64,000 bases of DNA from the NCBI RefSeq assembly GCF_024494655.1, contig NZ_JANHDL010000005.1, positions 62,001 to 126,000 of the forward strand, written 5' to 3'. Each line of letters begins with the position of its first letter. Position 1 is the first letter of the stretch. Shown here in pieces: positions 52,456-61,099 of this stretch. A program made the translations under genes and the position numbers. The stretch comes from Halorubrum laminariae. GTDB lineage: Archaea > Halobacteriota > Halobacteria > Halobacteriales > Haloferacaceae. The notes under the pieces are model-generated. The model had not been told where the DNA came from and made no database searches. It was given only the letters and a program-made list of their open reading frames with translations.

Positions 52456-53136
52456 CTACTCGTCTCCGACGTCCGGCTGTTGTCCGTAGCTCGCGAAGCG
52501 CTCTTCGACGGTCGACAGCTGCTCGTCGGTGAGCACGTGCGGGGTGCCGACCGACGACGCTCGGAGATAAAGCCGGCAGAGGTCCTCGACGTGGCGGGCG
52601 TTCTCGACCGCCGTCTCGATGTCGGAGCCGGTGACGACGAGCCCGTGGTTCGCGAGGATCGCGGCGTCGGAGTCGGCCTCGGCCATCGCACCCACGACGT
52701 TCGCCGCGAGTTCCTCCGTGCCGAAGGGGGCGTAGTCGGCGAGCGGAACCTCGCGCCCCACGGCGACGATCATGTAGTGGACCGGGGGGAGCTTCCGATG
52801 GAGCGTCGCCATCGTCGTCGCCCACGGCGAGTGGGTGTGGACGATAGCGCCCGGTCTGTCGTGTTTATAAATTCCCGTGTGCATCGGCACCTCGCTCGAC
52901 GGGGCCATCCGCCCCGCCAGCCGCTCGCCGTCCAGCGAGACGACCGGCACGTCGCCCGCGTCGAACGCGTCGTACGGGACCCCGGTGGGCGTGACCGCGA
53001 TCGCGTCGCCGTCGCGGACGCTCAGGTTTCCGGTTCGCCCTGGTGTCAGATCTGCGAGCGCCGGCGCGTACTCGACGACGGCCTTGCGGGCGTCGCGCAG
53101 GCGATCGAGATTTTCCTCGGGGTCATCGCGGGTCAA
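52456..53136 (-). CDS. Class II (fuculose-type) aldolase, probable ribulose-1-phosphate aldolase
   Basis: 226 residues starting with TTG 53136, which overlaps the phosphatase stop as TTGA; there is no ATG at the conserved N terminus. Seen: [15 protein letters not shown], catalytic Glu in [11 protein letters not shown], zinc ligands in [13 protein letters not shown] and ANHGLVVTG. Fuculose/rhamnulose-1-phosphate aldolase fold. In the haloarchaeal pathway such an enzyme cleaves ribulose 1-phosphate to dihydroxyacetone phosphate and glycolaldehyde. Specificity inferred from the neighbours. Confidence 0.86.
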   Translation of the reverse strand: MTRDDPEENLDRLRDARKAVVEYAPALADLTPGRTGNLSVRDGDAIAVTPTGVPYDAFDAGDVPVVSLDGERLAGRMAPSSEVPMHTGIYKHDRPGAIVHTHSPWATTMATLHRKLPPVHYMIVAVGREVPLADYAPFGTEELAANVVGAMAEADSDAAILANHGLVVTGSDIETAVENARHVEDLCRLYLRASSVGTPHVLTDEQLSTVEERFASYGQQPDVGDE

Positions 53137-53846
53137 AGCGCCACCTCGCGAAGCTCGTCGAACGCGTCCAGCCGGACATCCGGTCGATCTGGTTCGGCGA
53201 TCTCGTCCGTGGCGGGTACGTCGCCGTCGGCGACGAACAGCGCCGTGTCCATTCCGAGGGCGTTCCCGCCGCCGATGTCTGCTTCGAGATTGTCTCCGAC
53301 CACGAGCGCGTCGCTCGGGCGACAATCGAGCGACGCGAGCGCCGTCGTGAACGGGAGCGCGCTCGGCTTCTCTCGCCCGACCTCCTCGGAGGTGACGAGC
53401 CGGTCGATCCGGTCGTCAATCTCCAGCCGCGAGAGCTTCTGCAGCTGGACGCGAGTGGTGAGATTCGTGACGACGGCCACCGCGATTCCGGCGTCCGCGA
53501 GCGCGTCGACGGTGCGCTCGACGCCGTCACAGAGCGCCATCGCGTCGATGTACCCGTCCCAGTAGGCGTCACCGACCGCGAGCGCGGTCTCGGCGTCGTG
53601 CTCGTCGGCGTACTTTCGGAGGGCTCGCTTGAAGTAGATGTGTCGCGAGTGAGAAGCCGCCGTGCCGCGAGTCTCGCGTTTCGTCTCTCGGCGGCCGGTC
53701 GCGTACAGGTCGTCGAACGTCGACCGGTCCATGTCGTACCCGCACTCACGGAAGGCGGCGAGCGCGGCCCGCTTACCCGCCTCGTTGCACGGCGCGTACG
53801 GGTACAGGGTGTTGTCGAGGTCGAAGCAGACCGCCTCGTAGCTCAT
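53133..53846 (-). CDS. HAD-superfamily phosphatase, probable ribulose-1,5-bisphosphate phosphatase
   Basis: 237 residues. Seen: HAD motif [10 protein letters not shown] (Asp9, Asp11), cap region to about 95, motif [13 protein letters not shown], motif III Lys in [12 protein letters not shown] and motif [16 protein letters not shown] general HAD phosphatase by sequence; context suggests removal of the 5-phosphate of ribulose 1,5-bisphosphate. First gene of the phosphatase-aldolase pair; TATA-like element at 53871-53878. Confidence 0.86.
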   Translation of the reverse strand: MSYEAVCFDLDNTLYPYAPCNEAGKRAALAAFRECGYDMDRSTFDDLYATGRRETKRETRGTAASHSRHIYFKRALRKYADEHDAETALAVGDAYWDGYIDAMALCDGVERTVDALADAGIAVAVVTNLTTRVQLQKLSRLEIDDRIDRLVTSEEVGREKPSALPFTTALASLDCRPSDALVVGDNLEADIGGGNALGMDTALFVADGDVPATDEIAEPDRPDVRLDAFDELREVAL

Positions 53847-53870
53847 GTCACCACCCTCGGCGCGGCGGCG

Positions 53871-53878
53871 ACTTAAGG
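53871..53878 (-). promoter_or_regulatory. TATA-like element of the phosphatase-aldolase genes
   Basis: Minus-strand CCTTAAGT, centred about 28 bases before ATG 53846. Confidence 0.5.
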
Positions 53879-54150
53879 CTGATTAGCGCTGGTGAGCCCA
53901 TCAGCGAGTGCCAATTGTAGGTGCGGTGGCGCGCCTCCGAGCGGCCGACAGGCCGCGAGGAGTCCGCGAGGGACGCGGTGAGCGCTCGGAGAGCGCGAAC
54001 CGCGAGGCTGGGGAGGCGTGAGGTGCGGTTGCGGTGCTGTGGGGATGGGACGGGGATCAAAAGGGGCAGTCACCGGCGGCTGCCAGAGGCGCGAAGCGAC
54101 TGGGGCTTTGAAGGTGTTCATCGCCGATCTACCAGCACCAGAAATCAGAC

Positions 54151-54248
54151 GTGCTCGCTCACCTCTCGCTCCCTACTTCGAACCCGCTCCATACCTGCGG
54201 CTCGTAGAGTTACTCGCCACAGGTATGGGCTCGGGCGGGTTCGAACCG
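54151..54248 (+). repeat. About 98-bp direct repeat, copy 1, carrying a tRNA-Val 3' end
   Basis: Nearly identical to 54390-54488 (a few substitutions and a one-base indel). It ends with a copy (54227-54247) of the 21 bases that form the acceptor and T arm of the tRNA-Val gene. The stretch 53880-54150 before it holds GC-rich dyad-like DNA (about 53930-54020) with no supportable gene. Confidence 0.85.
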
Positions 54249-54345
54249 GAGAAAGACGGTCGTCTCGCTTCGCTCGACGCTGCGTCTTTCAGGGTTCGAC
54301 CGCCCTCACATAATTTCAGTGACTCACTTCGTTCGTCCGATAAAT

Positions 54346-54366
54346 GGGCTCGGGCGGGTTCGAACC
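54346..54366 (+). repeat. Extra copy of the tRNA-Val 3' end
   Basis: Identical to the 21-base 3' end of the tRNA-Val gene (54467-54487) but followed by unrelated sequence, so it cannot be a tRNA. It lies 119 bases from the copy at 54227 and 121 from the true gene. Confidence 0.85.
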
Positions 54367-54389
54367 GGAGTCGCTCCCGTTCGCTCGCT

Positions 54390-54488
54390 GTGCTCGCTCA
54401 CCTTCCGCTCCCTGATTCGAACTCGCTCCATACCTGCGGCTCGTAGAGTTACTCGCCACAGGTATGGGCTCGGGCGGGTTCGAACCGC
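54390..54488 (+). repeat. About 98-bp direct repeat, copy 2, running into the tRNA-Val gene
   Basis: Second copy of 54151-54248. It includes the immediate 3' flank of the tRNA (the 40 bases before 54466 are identical in both copies), so flank and tRNA end were duplicated together. Confidence 0.85.
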
Positions 54489-54539
54489 CGACCTCAGCCT
54501 TGTAAAGGCCGCGTCATGACCAGCTAGACCACGAGCCCT
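54466..54539 (-). tRNA. tRNA-Val (anticodon UAC)
   Basis: A complete cloverleaf reads on the minus strand from 54539: acceptor GGGCTCG paired with CGAGCCC, D arm with AGCTGGTCA loop, anticodon stem CGGCC/GGCTG with loop TTTACAA (anticodon TAC), and T arm GGCGGTTCGAACCCGCC. The discriminator is A and CCA is not encoded. It reads GUA valine codons. Two partial copies of its 3' end lie downstream. Confidence 0.95.
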
Positions 54540-54598
54540 CACCGTTTCAACCGGTTGAGAGCGGAAAACGGTTTCTTTCTCCGCCGCCAACGTCGGCC

Positions 54599-55078
54599 GT
54601 GCGCCGCCGTGCCCTCGGTCTCGCCGCGACCGCGTCCCTCGTCACGCTCCTCGTCGCCGTCGCGCTCGCCGGCGATCCGTCCCTCCTAATCGCGGGATAC
54701 GAGACGACCACCGTCGAGACGGTCGACGGGGAGACGAACGCGTCGCTCGGGTCCGTCGAGGTCCGCGTCGCCGACGGGCCCGTGAAACAGTACGTCGGGC
54801 TCTCTGAGACGGACGCCCTCCCCGACGACCGAGGGATGCTGTTCGTCCACGGCGACTCAGCCGAACGCGCCTACGTGATGCGGGACATGGCGTTCGGGCT
54901 CGACATCGTGTTCGCCGACGCCGACGGAACGATAACCGCGATCCACGAGGCGGAGCCGGAAGGTCGGCCGCTCACTCGGTACCGCGGCACGGGACGGTAC
55001 GTCCTCGAAGTGCCGCGCGGCTGGAGCGACCGACACGGCGTCACGCCCGGCGATCGACTCGTCTTCGATATCGGGTAG
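54599..55078 (+). CDS. DUF192 family exported protein
   Basis: 159 residues with a GTG start at 54599. Seen: a basic N terminus and signal/anchor helix (ATASLVTLLVAVALAGD), then the DUF192 domain (VEVRVADGPVKQYVGLSETDALPDDRGMLFVH in parts: QYVGLSETDALPDDRGMLF, YVMRDMAFGLDIVFADADG, RYVLEVPRGWSDRHGV). The family is a small beta-barrel of unknown function. It starts 60 bases from the tRNA-Val gene, divergently. Confidence 0.85.
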   Translation: MRRRALGLAATASLVTLLVAVALAGDPSLLIAGYETTTVETVDGETNASLGSVEVRVADGPVKQYVGLSETDALPDDRGMLFVHGDSAERAYVMRDMAFGLDIVFADADGTITAIHEAEPEGRPLTRYRGTGRYVLEVPRGWSDRHGVTPGDRLVFDIG

Positions 55079-55179
55079 CGAGGCGGACTCGACGCCGGAT
55101 CTCGGAGCGGCCGGAGGACCGCGGCGGCCGCGCCGTCGGCGACGAAACCGATTTCCGCCTCGCAGGCGTCCGCCCGAAC

Positions 55180-55608
55180 ATGACCGGCCTCCTCCGGCGG
55201 ATCGCGTGGAACCTGCGACACCGCTGGCGGCGGGTGTTCGCCCTGCTCGTGCTCGGTGGCGGCGTCGCGGCCCCCCTCGTATCCGGCGTCTGGTGGACGC
55301 TCCCGCTCGTCTGGTTTTTCGGCCTGTTCGTCGCGCTCCCCGTCCTCCACACGCTGACGAAACCCCTCCCCGACGCGACCGACGGAGCGCGAAACGCGGA
55401 CGCCGAATCGCCCGACCCCGCGCTCGACGCGCTACGTGAACGCTACGCCCGCGGCGAGATTGGCGACGAGGAGTTCGAGCGGAAACTAGACCGGCTCCTC
55501 GAAACAGAGGACGCCGAGACCGCGGACGGCGTCCGCTCGACCGACAACGACCTCACGGACCGGGTTCGCGACGGGATCCGACGCGAGATGGAGCGGGCGC
55601 GCGAGTGA
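55180..55608 (+). CDS. SHOCT-domain membrane protein
   Basis: 142 residues. Seen: basic start, two transmembrane helices (VFALLVLGGGVAAPLVSGVWW and LPLVWFFGLFVALPVLHTL), then a SHOCT motif ALRERYARGEIGDEEFERKL near 100 and a charged tail. SHOCT segments are short helical pairs at ends of membrane proteins, with no defined catalysis. Its TGA shares a base with the next ATG (TGATG). Confidence 0.83.
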   Translation: MTGLLRRIAWNLRHRWRRVFALLVLGGGVAAPLVSGVWWTLPLVWFFGLFVALPVLHTLTKPLPDATDGARNADAESPDPALDALRERYARGEIGDEEFERKLDRLLETEDAETADGVRSTDNDLTDRVRDGIRREMERARE

Positions 55609-56264
55609 TGGCGAGCGTGCTGACGTTTCCGGTTCGCGGGTCACCCCGGGTCGACTCGCTTCTCGTCGGCGGCGGCCTCCATCTGCTCGCGGTGTGGGTT
55701 CCCCTGCTCCCGCTTATCGCGGTCGCCGGCTACCTGTCGCGGGTGCTCGCGGCGACCGCGACCGCCGAGTCACACGTCGACCCGGATCGACCGGATTGGC
55801 GACCGGTCGGCGCGCTGCTTTTCGACGGATTCCGACTGACCGCGACAACGGTCGGATACCTCGCCGTGCCGGTCGCCCTCCTCGTGGTGACGCTCGGCGG
55901 CCCGCTCGAAGGGTTCGATCCGACCGGAACGACGGACGGACTGCTGTTCACGATCGGTTCGACGGTGTCGACGCTGCTCGCGGCCGCGATCTGCTATCCG
56001 CTCCCGGCGGCGCTCGCCGCGGTCGCCCGCGAGGGAACGCTGCGCGCGGCGGTCGATAGGTCGCTCGTCGGCGCGGCCGCACAGGACGCCGGCTACCTCG
56101 TCGCGACGCTGCTCGCCGCCGGTGGGCTCGGTCTCGCCGCCGCGCTGTACGAACCGCTGAACGCGGTCGCGCTCGGCTTTTTTTGTGCGTTCTACGTCGA
56201 GGTCGTCGCCGCCGCCGCGGTGGGACGGGCAACCGGCCGGGCGTGGCGACGCCGCGGCGTCTGA
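55608..56264 (+). CDS. DUF4013-type polytopic membrane protein
   Basis: 218 residues with about five or six transmembrane helices (VGGGLHLLAVWVPLLPLIAV, TVGYLAVPVALLVVTLG, GSTVSTLLAAAICYPLPAAL, YLVATLLAAGGLGLAAALY, AVALGFFCAFYVEVVAAAAVG). GTG 55605 is the alternative start. Coupled to the SHOCT gene. The 56265-56385 gap after it contains a 27-bp imperfect tandem duplication at about 56331-56378 and no gene. Confidence 0.8.
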   Translation: MASVLTFPVRGSPRVDSLLVGGGLHLLAVWVPLLPLIAVAGYLSRVLAATATAESHVDPDRPDWRPVGALLFDGFRLTATTVGYLAVPVALLVVTLGGPLEGFDPTGTTDGLLFTIGSTVSTLLAAAICYPLPAALAAVAREGTLRAAVDRSLVGAAAQDAGYLVATLLAAGGLGLAAALYEPLNAVALGFFCAFYVEVVAAAAVGRATGRAWRRRGV

Positions 56265-56385
56265 GCGGTCGTCGAACCGAGTGCGGTCGTCGGAGGAACC
56301 GATCGCGACGAGAAGCAGTGTGGGGAAAAGGTGTGAGCGATGGGAACGGCGACCGCGGTGTGAGCGACGGGAACGTCGGCCGAGA

Positions 56386-57537
56386 TCAGACGCGCGCGTC
56401 GTCCAGTTCGGCCTCATCGAGCGAGCGGTTGTGGAGCGCGTCGCCGGAGTTGCCGTCAAACACGTGGATCGCGTTCTCGGGGATCGTAACGCGCACCTCC
56501 GCTCCGCTCTCGATCCGGCGGAGGCCGTTCACGGTCGCGACGAGGTCGGGCCCGTCCGCGAGCGAGAGGTGGACGACGTTCTCGTCGCCCATCGGCTCGA
56601 CCACGGCGACGGTCGCGTCGAACGCGTGGCCGCCGTCGGCCGCGTCGTCGGCGTCCGCGGCCGGGTCGACGGACAGGTCCTCGGGCCGGATCCCGAGCGT
56701 CGCGTCGTCGGCTTCGGAGACCGCCGCACCCACCTCGTCGGCGAGCGGGTAGCGGAACGCCTCGTTGACCAGCGTCGCGTCCTCGACCGCGCAGTCGACG
56801 AAGTTCATCGACGGCTCGCCGATGAACCCGGCGACGAACTGGTTCGCGGGGCGGTGGTACGCTTCGAGCGGCGTCGCCACCTGCTGGAGTTCGCCGGCGT
56901 CGAGGATGGCGATGCGGTCGCCCATCGTCATCGCCTCCGTCTGGTCGTGCGTGACGTAGACGGTCGTGGTGTCCAGATCGTCCTGTAGCTGCTGCAGTTC
57001 CGTCCGCATCTGAGACCGGAGCTTCGCGTCGAGGTTGCTGAGCGGCTCGTCCATCAGGAACGCCTTCGGCTCGCGCACGATGGCGCGACCGAGCGCGACG
57101 CGCTGCCGCTGGCCGCCGGAGAGCGCGCCGGGCTTCCGGTCGAGCAGTTCGGTGATGTCGAGCAGCTCGGCCGTCTCGTCGACCCGCCCGTCCATCTCGT
57201 CGTCGCTGAGGTCGGTCGACTCCTCCAGTCCGAACCGCATATTCTGGCGGACGGTCATGTGCGGGTACAGCGCGTAGCTCTGGAACACCATCGCGATGTC
57301 CCGCTCCGCCGGCCCCTGCTCGTTCATCCGATCGCCGTCCAGACGGATCTCGCCGTCCGTGATCGTTTCGAGCCCGGCGACCATCCGGAGGGTCGTGGAC
57401 TTCCCACAGCCGGACGGACCGACGAGGACGAGGAACTCCCCGTCCGCGATGTCGACGTCCACGTCGTCTACAGCGAGGACGGAGCCGTCTCCCTCGCCGA
57501 ATCGCTTCGTCACCGAGTCGAGTTCGAGTCGTGCCAT
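56386..57537 (-). CDS. ABC sugar importer ATP-binding protein (MalK/UgpC type)
   Basis: 383 residues. Seen: Walker A VGPSGCGKSTTLRM near 38, Q-loop VFQSYALYPHMTV, signature LSGGQRQRVALGRAI, Walker B AFLMDEPLSNLDAKL, H-loop YVTHDQTEAMTMG, then a C-terminal TOBE/MalK regulatory domain (GFIGEPSMNFVDC, LGIRPEDLSV). The last gene of the four-gene operon; its ATG shares one base with the upstream permease stop (TAATG). Confidence 0.94.
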   Translation of the reverse strand: MARLELDSVTKRFGEGDGSVLAVDDVDVDIADGEFLVLVGPSGCGKSTTLRMVAGLETITDGEIRLDGDRMNEQGPAERDIAMVFQSYALYPHMTVRQNMRFGLEESTDLSDDEMDGRVDETAELLDITELLDRKPGALSGGQRQRVALGRAIVREPKAFLMDEPLSNLDAKLRSQMRTELQQLQDDLDTTTVYVTHDQTEAMTMGDRIAILDAGELQQVATPLEAYHRPANQFVAGFIGEPSMNFVDCAVEDATLVNEAFRYPLADEVGAAVSEADDATLGIRPEDLSVDPAADADDAADGGHAFDATVAVVEPMGDENVVHLSLADGPDLVATVNGLRRIESGAEVRVTIPENAIHVFDGNSGDALHNRSLDEAELDDARV

Positions 57538-58421
57538 TATGAGTCACCTGCGACGCCTTTCGCGAACTGTTCACCGAAGAGGACGTACACGACGAGCGTC
57601 GGTAGCGCCGCGACGAACGCCCCCGCCATCTGGAGGTTGAACTGCTGGACGAACGAGCCCTGAAGCTGGTTCAACGCGACTGTCACCACTTGGTTGGACG
57701 GGTTGCTGACCAGCACGATGGCGAACAGGAGGTCGTTCCAGATCTGCGTGAACTGGTAGATGAGCGTCACCGCGAAGATCGGGATCGACAGCGGCAGGAT
57801 GATCCGTCGGTAGATCGTCGCCGCCGACGCCCCGTCCAGCCGCGCCGCCTCCAGCATCTCGTCGTCGATCGTCGCGTAGTACGATCGGAAAAGCACCGTA
57901 CAGATCGGGATCCCGTAGGCGACGTGGGTGATGCTCAGGTTGATCAGCCCCTCGTTGTCGGCGACGATTGCAAGCGGGATTCGCCCGCCGATGTCGACGA
58001 ACGACCAGAACTGCGTCAACGGCACCAGCACCGCCTGATACGGGATGAACACGCCGGCGACGAACAACACGAGTACCCCGAGTTGGCCGCGCCAGCTGAG
58101 GTTCGTCAGGCCGTAGGCCGCGAGCGATCCGAACAGCGCGGACAGCACGGTCGCCGGCACCGCCATCAGCGCGCTGTTCAGCAGCCCGGTCGAGAGTCGC
58201 TCGAAGGCCGTCCCCCACGCGGAGATGGTGAATTCGCCGGCCGGCGGCGGCGCGAACGGCGTCGTCGTCCGGAACCCGTCCGGCGTCTTGAACGCCGTCA
58301 TGAACCCGGATTCGAGCGGTGCGAGGTAAAAGGCTACGAGCGCGAGCAGCACCGTGTACAGCGCGACGCGCGAGCGATCGAGGCTCGCGACCGTCGAGCG
58401 GAGCCGTGCCGCCGTGCTCAT
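57537..58421 (-). CDS. ABC sugar importer permease (MalG type)
   Basis: 294 residues, six transmembrane helices. Seen: N-terminal helix LYTVLLALVAFYLAPLES, and the EAA loop EAARLDGASAATIYRRIILPLSIPI near 190 (in parts: LEAARLDGASAATIYRRI, ILPLSIPIFAVTLIY), which contacts the ATPase. Overlaps the MalF-type gene by ATGA. Confidence 0.92.
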   Translation of the reverse strand: MSTAARLRSTVASLDRSRVALYTVLLALVAFYLAPLESGFMTAFKTPDGFRTTTPFAPPPAGEFTISAWGTAFERLSTGLLNSALMAVPATVLSALFGSLAAYGLTNLSWRGQLGVLVLFVAGVFIPYQAVLVPLTQFWSFVDIGGRIPLAIVADNEGLINLSITHVAYGIPICTVLFRSYYATIDDEMLEAARLDGASAATIYRRIILPLSIPIFAVTLIYQFTQIWNDLLFAIVLVSNPSNQVVTVALNQLQGSFVQQFNLQMAGAFVAALPTLVVYVLFGEQFAKGVAGDS

Positions 58422-59491
58422 AGCTCACCCCGCCGGTACTGGACGTAGAGGTACGGACCGATCACGCCGAGCGTCATCGCGAACAACACCATCGCGACCG
58501 CCGAGCCGTACGCCCACTGGATCCGGTCGAACGCGACGCGGTACATCATCACCGAAAGGATGTCGGCCGACTGCCCGGGGTTGACGCCGAACAGCACGAA
58601 CAGGAAGTCGAACGCCTTGAGCGCGAACACGACGAGCACGACCGCCGCGGACATCGTGGAGGCCCGTAGCTGCGGGATGATCACGCGCCAGTAGAGCTTG
58701 ATCGTCGACGCGCCGTCGATGCGGGCCGCCTCGTACTGGGATTTCGGTATCGCGCGGAGTCCGGCGAGATACACAACCATGCAGTACCCCGAGAACTGCC
58801 ACATCAGCGCAAAGATTATCGCCGCCAGCTTGAACTGCGGGTCCGCGAGCCACGCCTGCGTGAACGCGTCGAGGCCGACCCCGCGGAGGGCCTCGTTGAT
58901 GAGTCCGTTCGAGGGGTTGTACATCCACGACCAGAAGATCGCGGTGACGACAAAGGAGAGGCTCATCGGCAGCAGGTAAATCGTCCGGAACGTGTTCTCG
59001 ATCCGGATCTTCTGGTCGACGAGGATCGCCACGAGCAACCCGAGGATCAGCGAGAACACCGTGAACGCGAGGAGCAACACTAGCGTGTTCCGGAACGCCG
59101 CGTGGAACGACGGATCAGAGAGTAGCCGCGTGTACATCTCCGTCGACAGCGACGAGTAGTCGGGGCTACCGAGCCCCTCCCATCCGGTCAGCGAGATGAC
59201 GAAGTTCCACGCGATGGCCCCGTACACGAAGAAAAACACCAAGACCGCCGGCGGTCCCCAGAACGGGATCGATTCGAGGAACCGACTGCGACGGAGCCGG
59301 TCGAGCGCAGACGCGTCGTCCCCGACGGTCGAGTTCGACGCATCGCCCGCGCTGTCGGCGACGGTGCCGCCATCGGTGCGCACCGGTGGCTCATCGGCGA
59401 TTACCGTATCGTCACCGTCGCGTACCGGCTCTGCGTCGGATTTCGACTCGTCGGTTTCGCGCGTCAGCGCCGCAAAAATCCGTGACGTCAT
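58418..59491 (-). CDS. ABC sugar importer permease (MalF type)
   Basis: 357 residues. Seen: a disordered acidic N-terminal 75 residues, six transmembrane helices from PPAVLVFFFVYGAIAWNFVI on, and the EAA loop YEAARIDGASTIKLYWRVIIPQL near 265 (in parts: QYEAARIDGASTIKLYWR). ATG 59491 lies four bases after the substrate-binding protein's stop; a longer upstream frame would overlap that gene and is rejected. Confidence 0.92.
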   Translation of the reverse strand: MTSRIFAALTRETDESKSDAEPVRDGDDTVIADEPPVRTDGGTVADSAGDASNSTVGDDASALDRLRRSRFLESIPFWGPPAVLVFFFVYGAIAWNFVISLTGWEGLGSPDYSSLSTEMYTRLLSDPSFHAAFRNTLVLLLAFTVFSLILGLLVAILVDQKIRIENTFRTIYLLPMSLSFVVTAIFWSWMYNPSNGLINEALRGVGLDAFTQAWLADPQFKLAAIIFALMWQFSGYCMVVYLAGLRAIPKSQYEAARIDGASTIKLYWRVIIPQLRASTMSAAVVLVVFALKAFDFLFVLFGVNPGQSADILSVMMYRVAFDRIQWAYGSAVAMVLFAMTLGVIGPYLYVQYRRGEL

Positions 59492-59495
59492 CGGC

Positions 59496-60887
59496 TCAGA
59501 ACGAGTTGGCGATGCCTTCGTAGGCGGCGTCGACGTCTTGGTTGCCGTTGAAGTTGGCGAAGACCTCCTCAAGCGAGGACTGGATCGCCGGGGCGACCGC
59601 CGTTCCGTGGGCGATTGCCGGCGGCTGGGTGTTCGAATTCTGGAAGTCCTCGAACTGACGCGAGAGGAAGTCGCCGAACTCGTCCATCGGCACGTCGGTA
59701 CGCGGCGGGATCGATCCCTTGATCGGGTTGAACCGCTCTTGGGCGTCAACCGAGCCTGCGTAGTTGAGGAACTGCTCTGTCGCTTCCGGCGAGGGGTTCC
59801 CCGTCGGGAAAACGAACGAGTCGATGACGGACTGGTAGACGCTAGAGGTGCCGGGGAACGGCACCATATCCCAATCACTCTCGAACTCGAAGTCCTCGGC
59901 CGACTTGTACTGACCGGCCGCCCAGTCGCCTTGGTGGAGGAACGCGGCGTCGCCGGAGATGACATCGTTGTTCCCCTGGTCCCAGCTGATCGATCCGGCA
60001 TCCTCGGGGATGTAGTTGAGGTACTCGGCGAGGAGTTCGAGCGCCGAGCGGACCTCGTCTTCGAGCGAGGAGACGTCGCCGCCGATCAGGGTCTGGTAGG
60101 CGTCGACGCCCTGTTCGCCGATGAAGATGTTCTCCCACAGCTGGAGCGAAGACCACGGGCTCTGGGTCTGGTGAACTAACGGGGTAACGTCTGTCTCCGC
60201 GTCGAGCGTCTCGAAGACGCCGAGGAGCCCCTGCGGACCGTCGATGTCGGTGGCGTCGACACCCGCGTCGTCGAGGACGCTGACGTTGTAAAACAGGTTG
60301 TTCAGCCGGTGGATATTGATCGGGACCGCGACGAGGTTCCCCGCGGGCTGCGCGAGGTCGACCACATCGTCGAGGTACGCGTTCCGCATCTCCTCGTCCC
60401 AGACGGAGTCGCCGATGTCTTCGAGGAGCCCCTCACCGGTGTAGGGCGTGAGCGCCTGACCGGGCCAGATCTGGAACGTGCTCGGCGGATTCCCATCGAT
60501 GACGCGGTTCTGGACGACCGTGTCGATCGCGGAGCCCGCGCCACCCGGTGCCGGGTTGTCCACGATTTCGACATCCGGATACTCCTCTCGGAAGCCGTCG
60601 AGGAGGGCCTGATACGCGTCCTGTTCGCCACCGGCGGTCCACCAGTGGATGATCTCCAGTTCGGTGGAGCCATCGGAGCCGTCATCGCTGCCGTCGCTGC
60701 CGTCGGAACCGTCAGAGCCGTCAGAGCCGTCAGAGCCATCAGAGCCGTCGGACCCATCTGTCCCGTCGCCACCGTCGCCGCCGCCCGAACACCCGGCGAT
60801 CCCCACGGTCGCGAGGGTACCAGCGCCTGCAACGTAGTGTCGGCGAGTGAGCCGATCAGCGTCCTCGGTCGGACTGTCTCGTGTCAT
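59496..60887 (-). CDS. ABC sugar importer substrate-binding lipoprotein
   Basis: 463 residues. Seen: Tat signal with lipobox (TRRHYVAGAGTLATVGIAGCSGG), so it should be lipid-anchored outside the membrane; an Asp-Gly-Ser repeat stalk at about 35-75; then a family 1 solute-binding domain (LEIIHWWTAGGEQDAY, FLHQGDWAAGQY, FPTGNPSPEATEQFLNYAG). Homologues bind glucose or related sugars; exact ligand not readable. First gene of the operon, with TATA-like element at 60913-60920. Confidence 0.92.
   Translation of the reverse strand: MTRDSPTEDADRLTRRHYVAGAGTLATVGIAGCSGGGDGGDGTDGSDGSDGSDGSDGSDGSDGSDGSDDGSDGSTELEIIHWWTAGGEQDAYQALLDGFREEYPDVEIVDNPAPGGAGSAIDTVVQNRVIDGNPPSTFQIWPGQALTPYTGEGLLEDIGDSVWDEEMRNAYLDDVVDLAQPAGNLVAVPINIHRLNNLFYNVSVLDDAGVDATDIDGPQGLLGVFETLDAETDVTPLVHQTQSPWSSLQLWENIFIGEQGVDAYQTLIGGDVSSLEDEVRSALELLAEYLNYIPEDAGSISWDQGNNDVISGDAAFLHQGDWAAGQYKSAEDFEFESDWDMVPFPGTSSVYQSVIDSFVFPTGNPSPEATEQFLNYAGSVDAQERFNPIKGSIPPRTDVPMDEFGDFLSRQFEDFQNSNTQPPAIAHGTAVAPAIQSSLEEVFANFNGNQDVDAAYEGIANSF
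60671..60760 (-). repeat. 9-bp coding repeats (Asp-Gly-Ser) in the substrate-binding protein
   Basis: About ten units of nine bases encode DGS triplets that form a flexible linker after the lipobox. Copy number is likely to vary between strains. Confidence 0.8.
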
Positions 60888-60912
60888 GTACGCTTGCGTT
60901 TCAAACCACGCG

Positions 60913-60920
60913 TACTTAAC
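60913..60920 (-). promoter_or_regulatory. TATA-like element of the ABC importer operon
   Basis: Minus-strand GTTAAGTA, centred about 29 bases before ATG 60887. The next 40 bases upstream are A/T-rich. Confidence 0.5.
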
Positions 60921-61099
60921 GATTGATGTTCATTTACTCAGAAAATTAATAAAAATCATAGACGCCGTTTCACGGCCTCAGATCCGCGAAAACGCTGTAT
61001 CGTAGAGACGCGAAACAGCCGACGCCCGACCGTCAACGCGCAGCGATATCGGATCGAGAGGAGGCGCTCGAACCGCTCCCGCGTCGGGGCCGTCGCCCC

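Noticed and set aside
52855..52880. TATA-like TTTATAAA inside the aldolase gene
   Set aside because: It encodes part of the conserved TGIYKHD region and has no start codon at the right distance for a gene.
54018..54590. Several short frames across the tRNA-Val repeats
   Set aside because: They are translations of tRNA 3' ends and duplicated flank; no start signals or families.
56331..56378. 27-bp imperfect tandem duplication between DUF4013 and the ABC ATPase gene
   Set aside because: Only two imperfect copies in a 120-base gap; no structure or gene that I can support.
59492..60001. N-terminal extension of the MalF-type permease
   Set aside because: It would read through the substrate-binding protein gene in another frame; ATG 59491 follows that gene's stop by four bases.
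60671..60760. Short repeats in the substrate-binding protein as a CRISPR or mobile element
   Set aside because: Nine-base in-frame repeats encoding DGS in a lipoprotein stalk.
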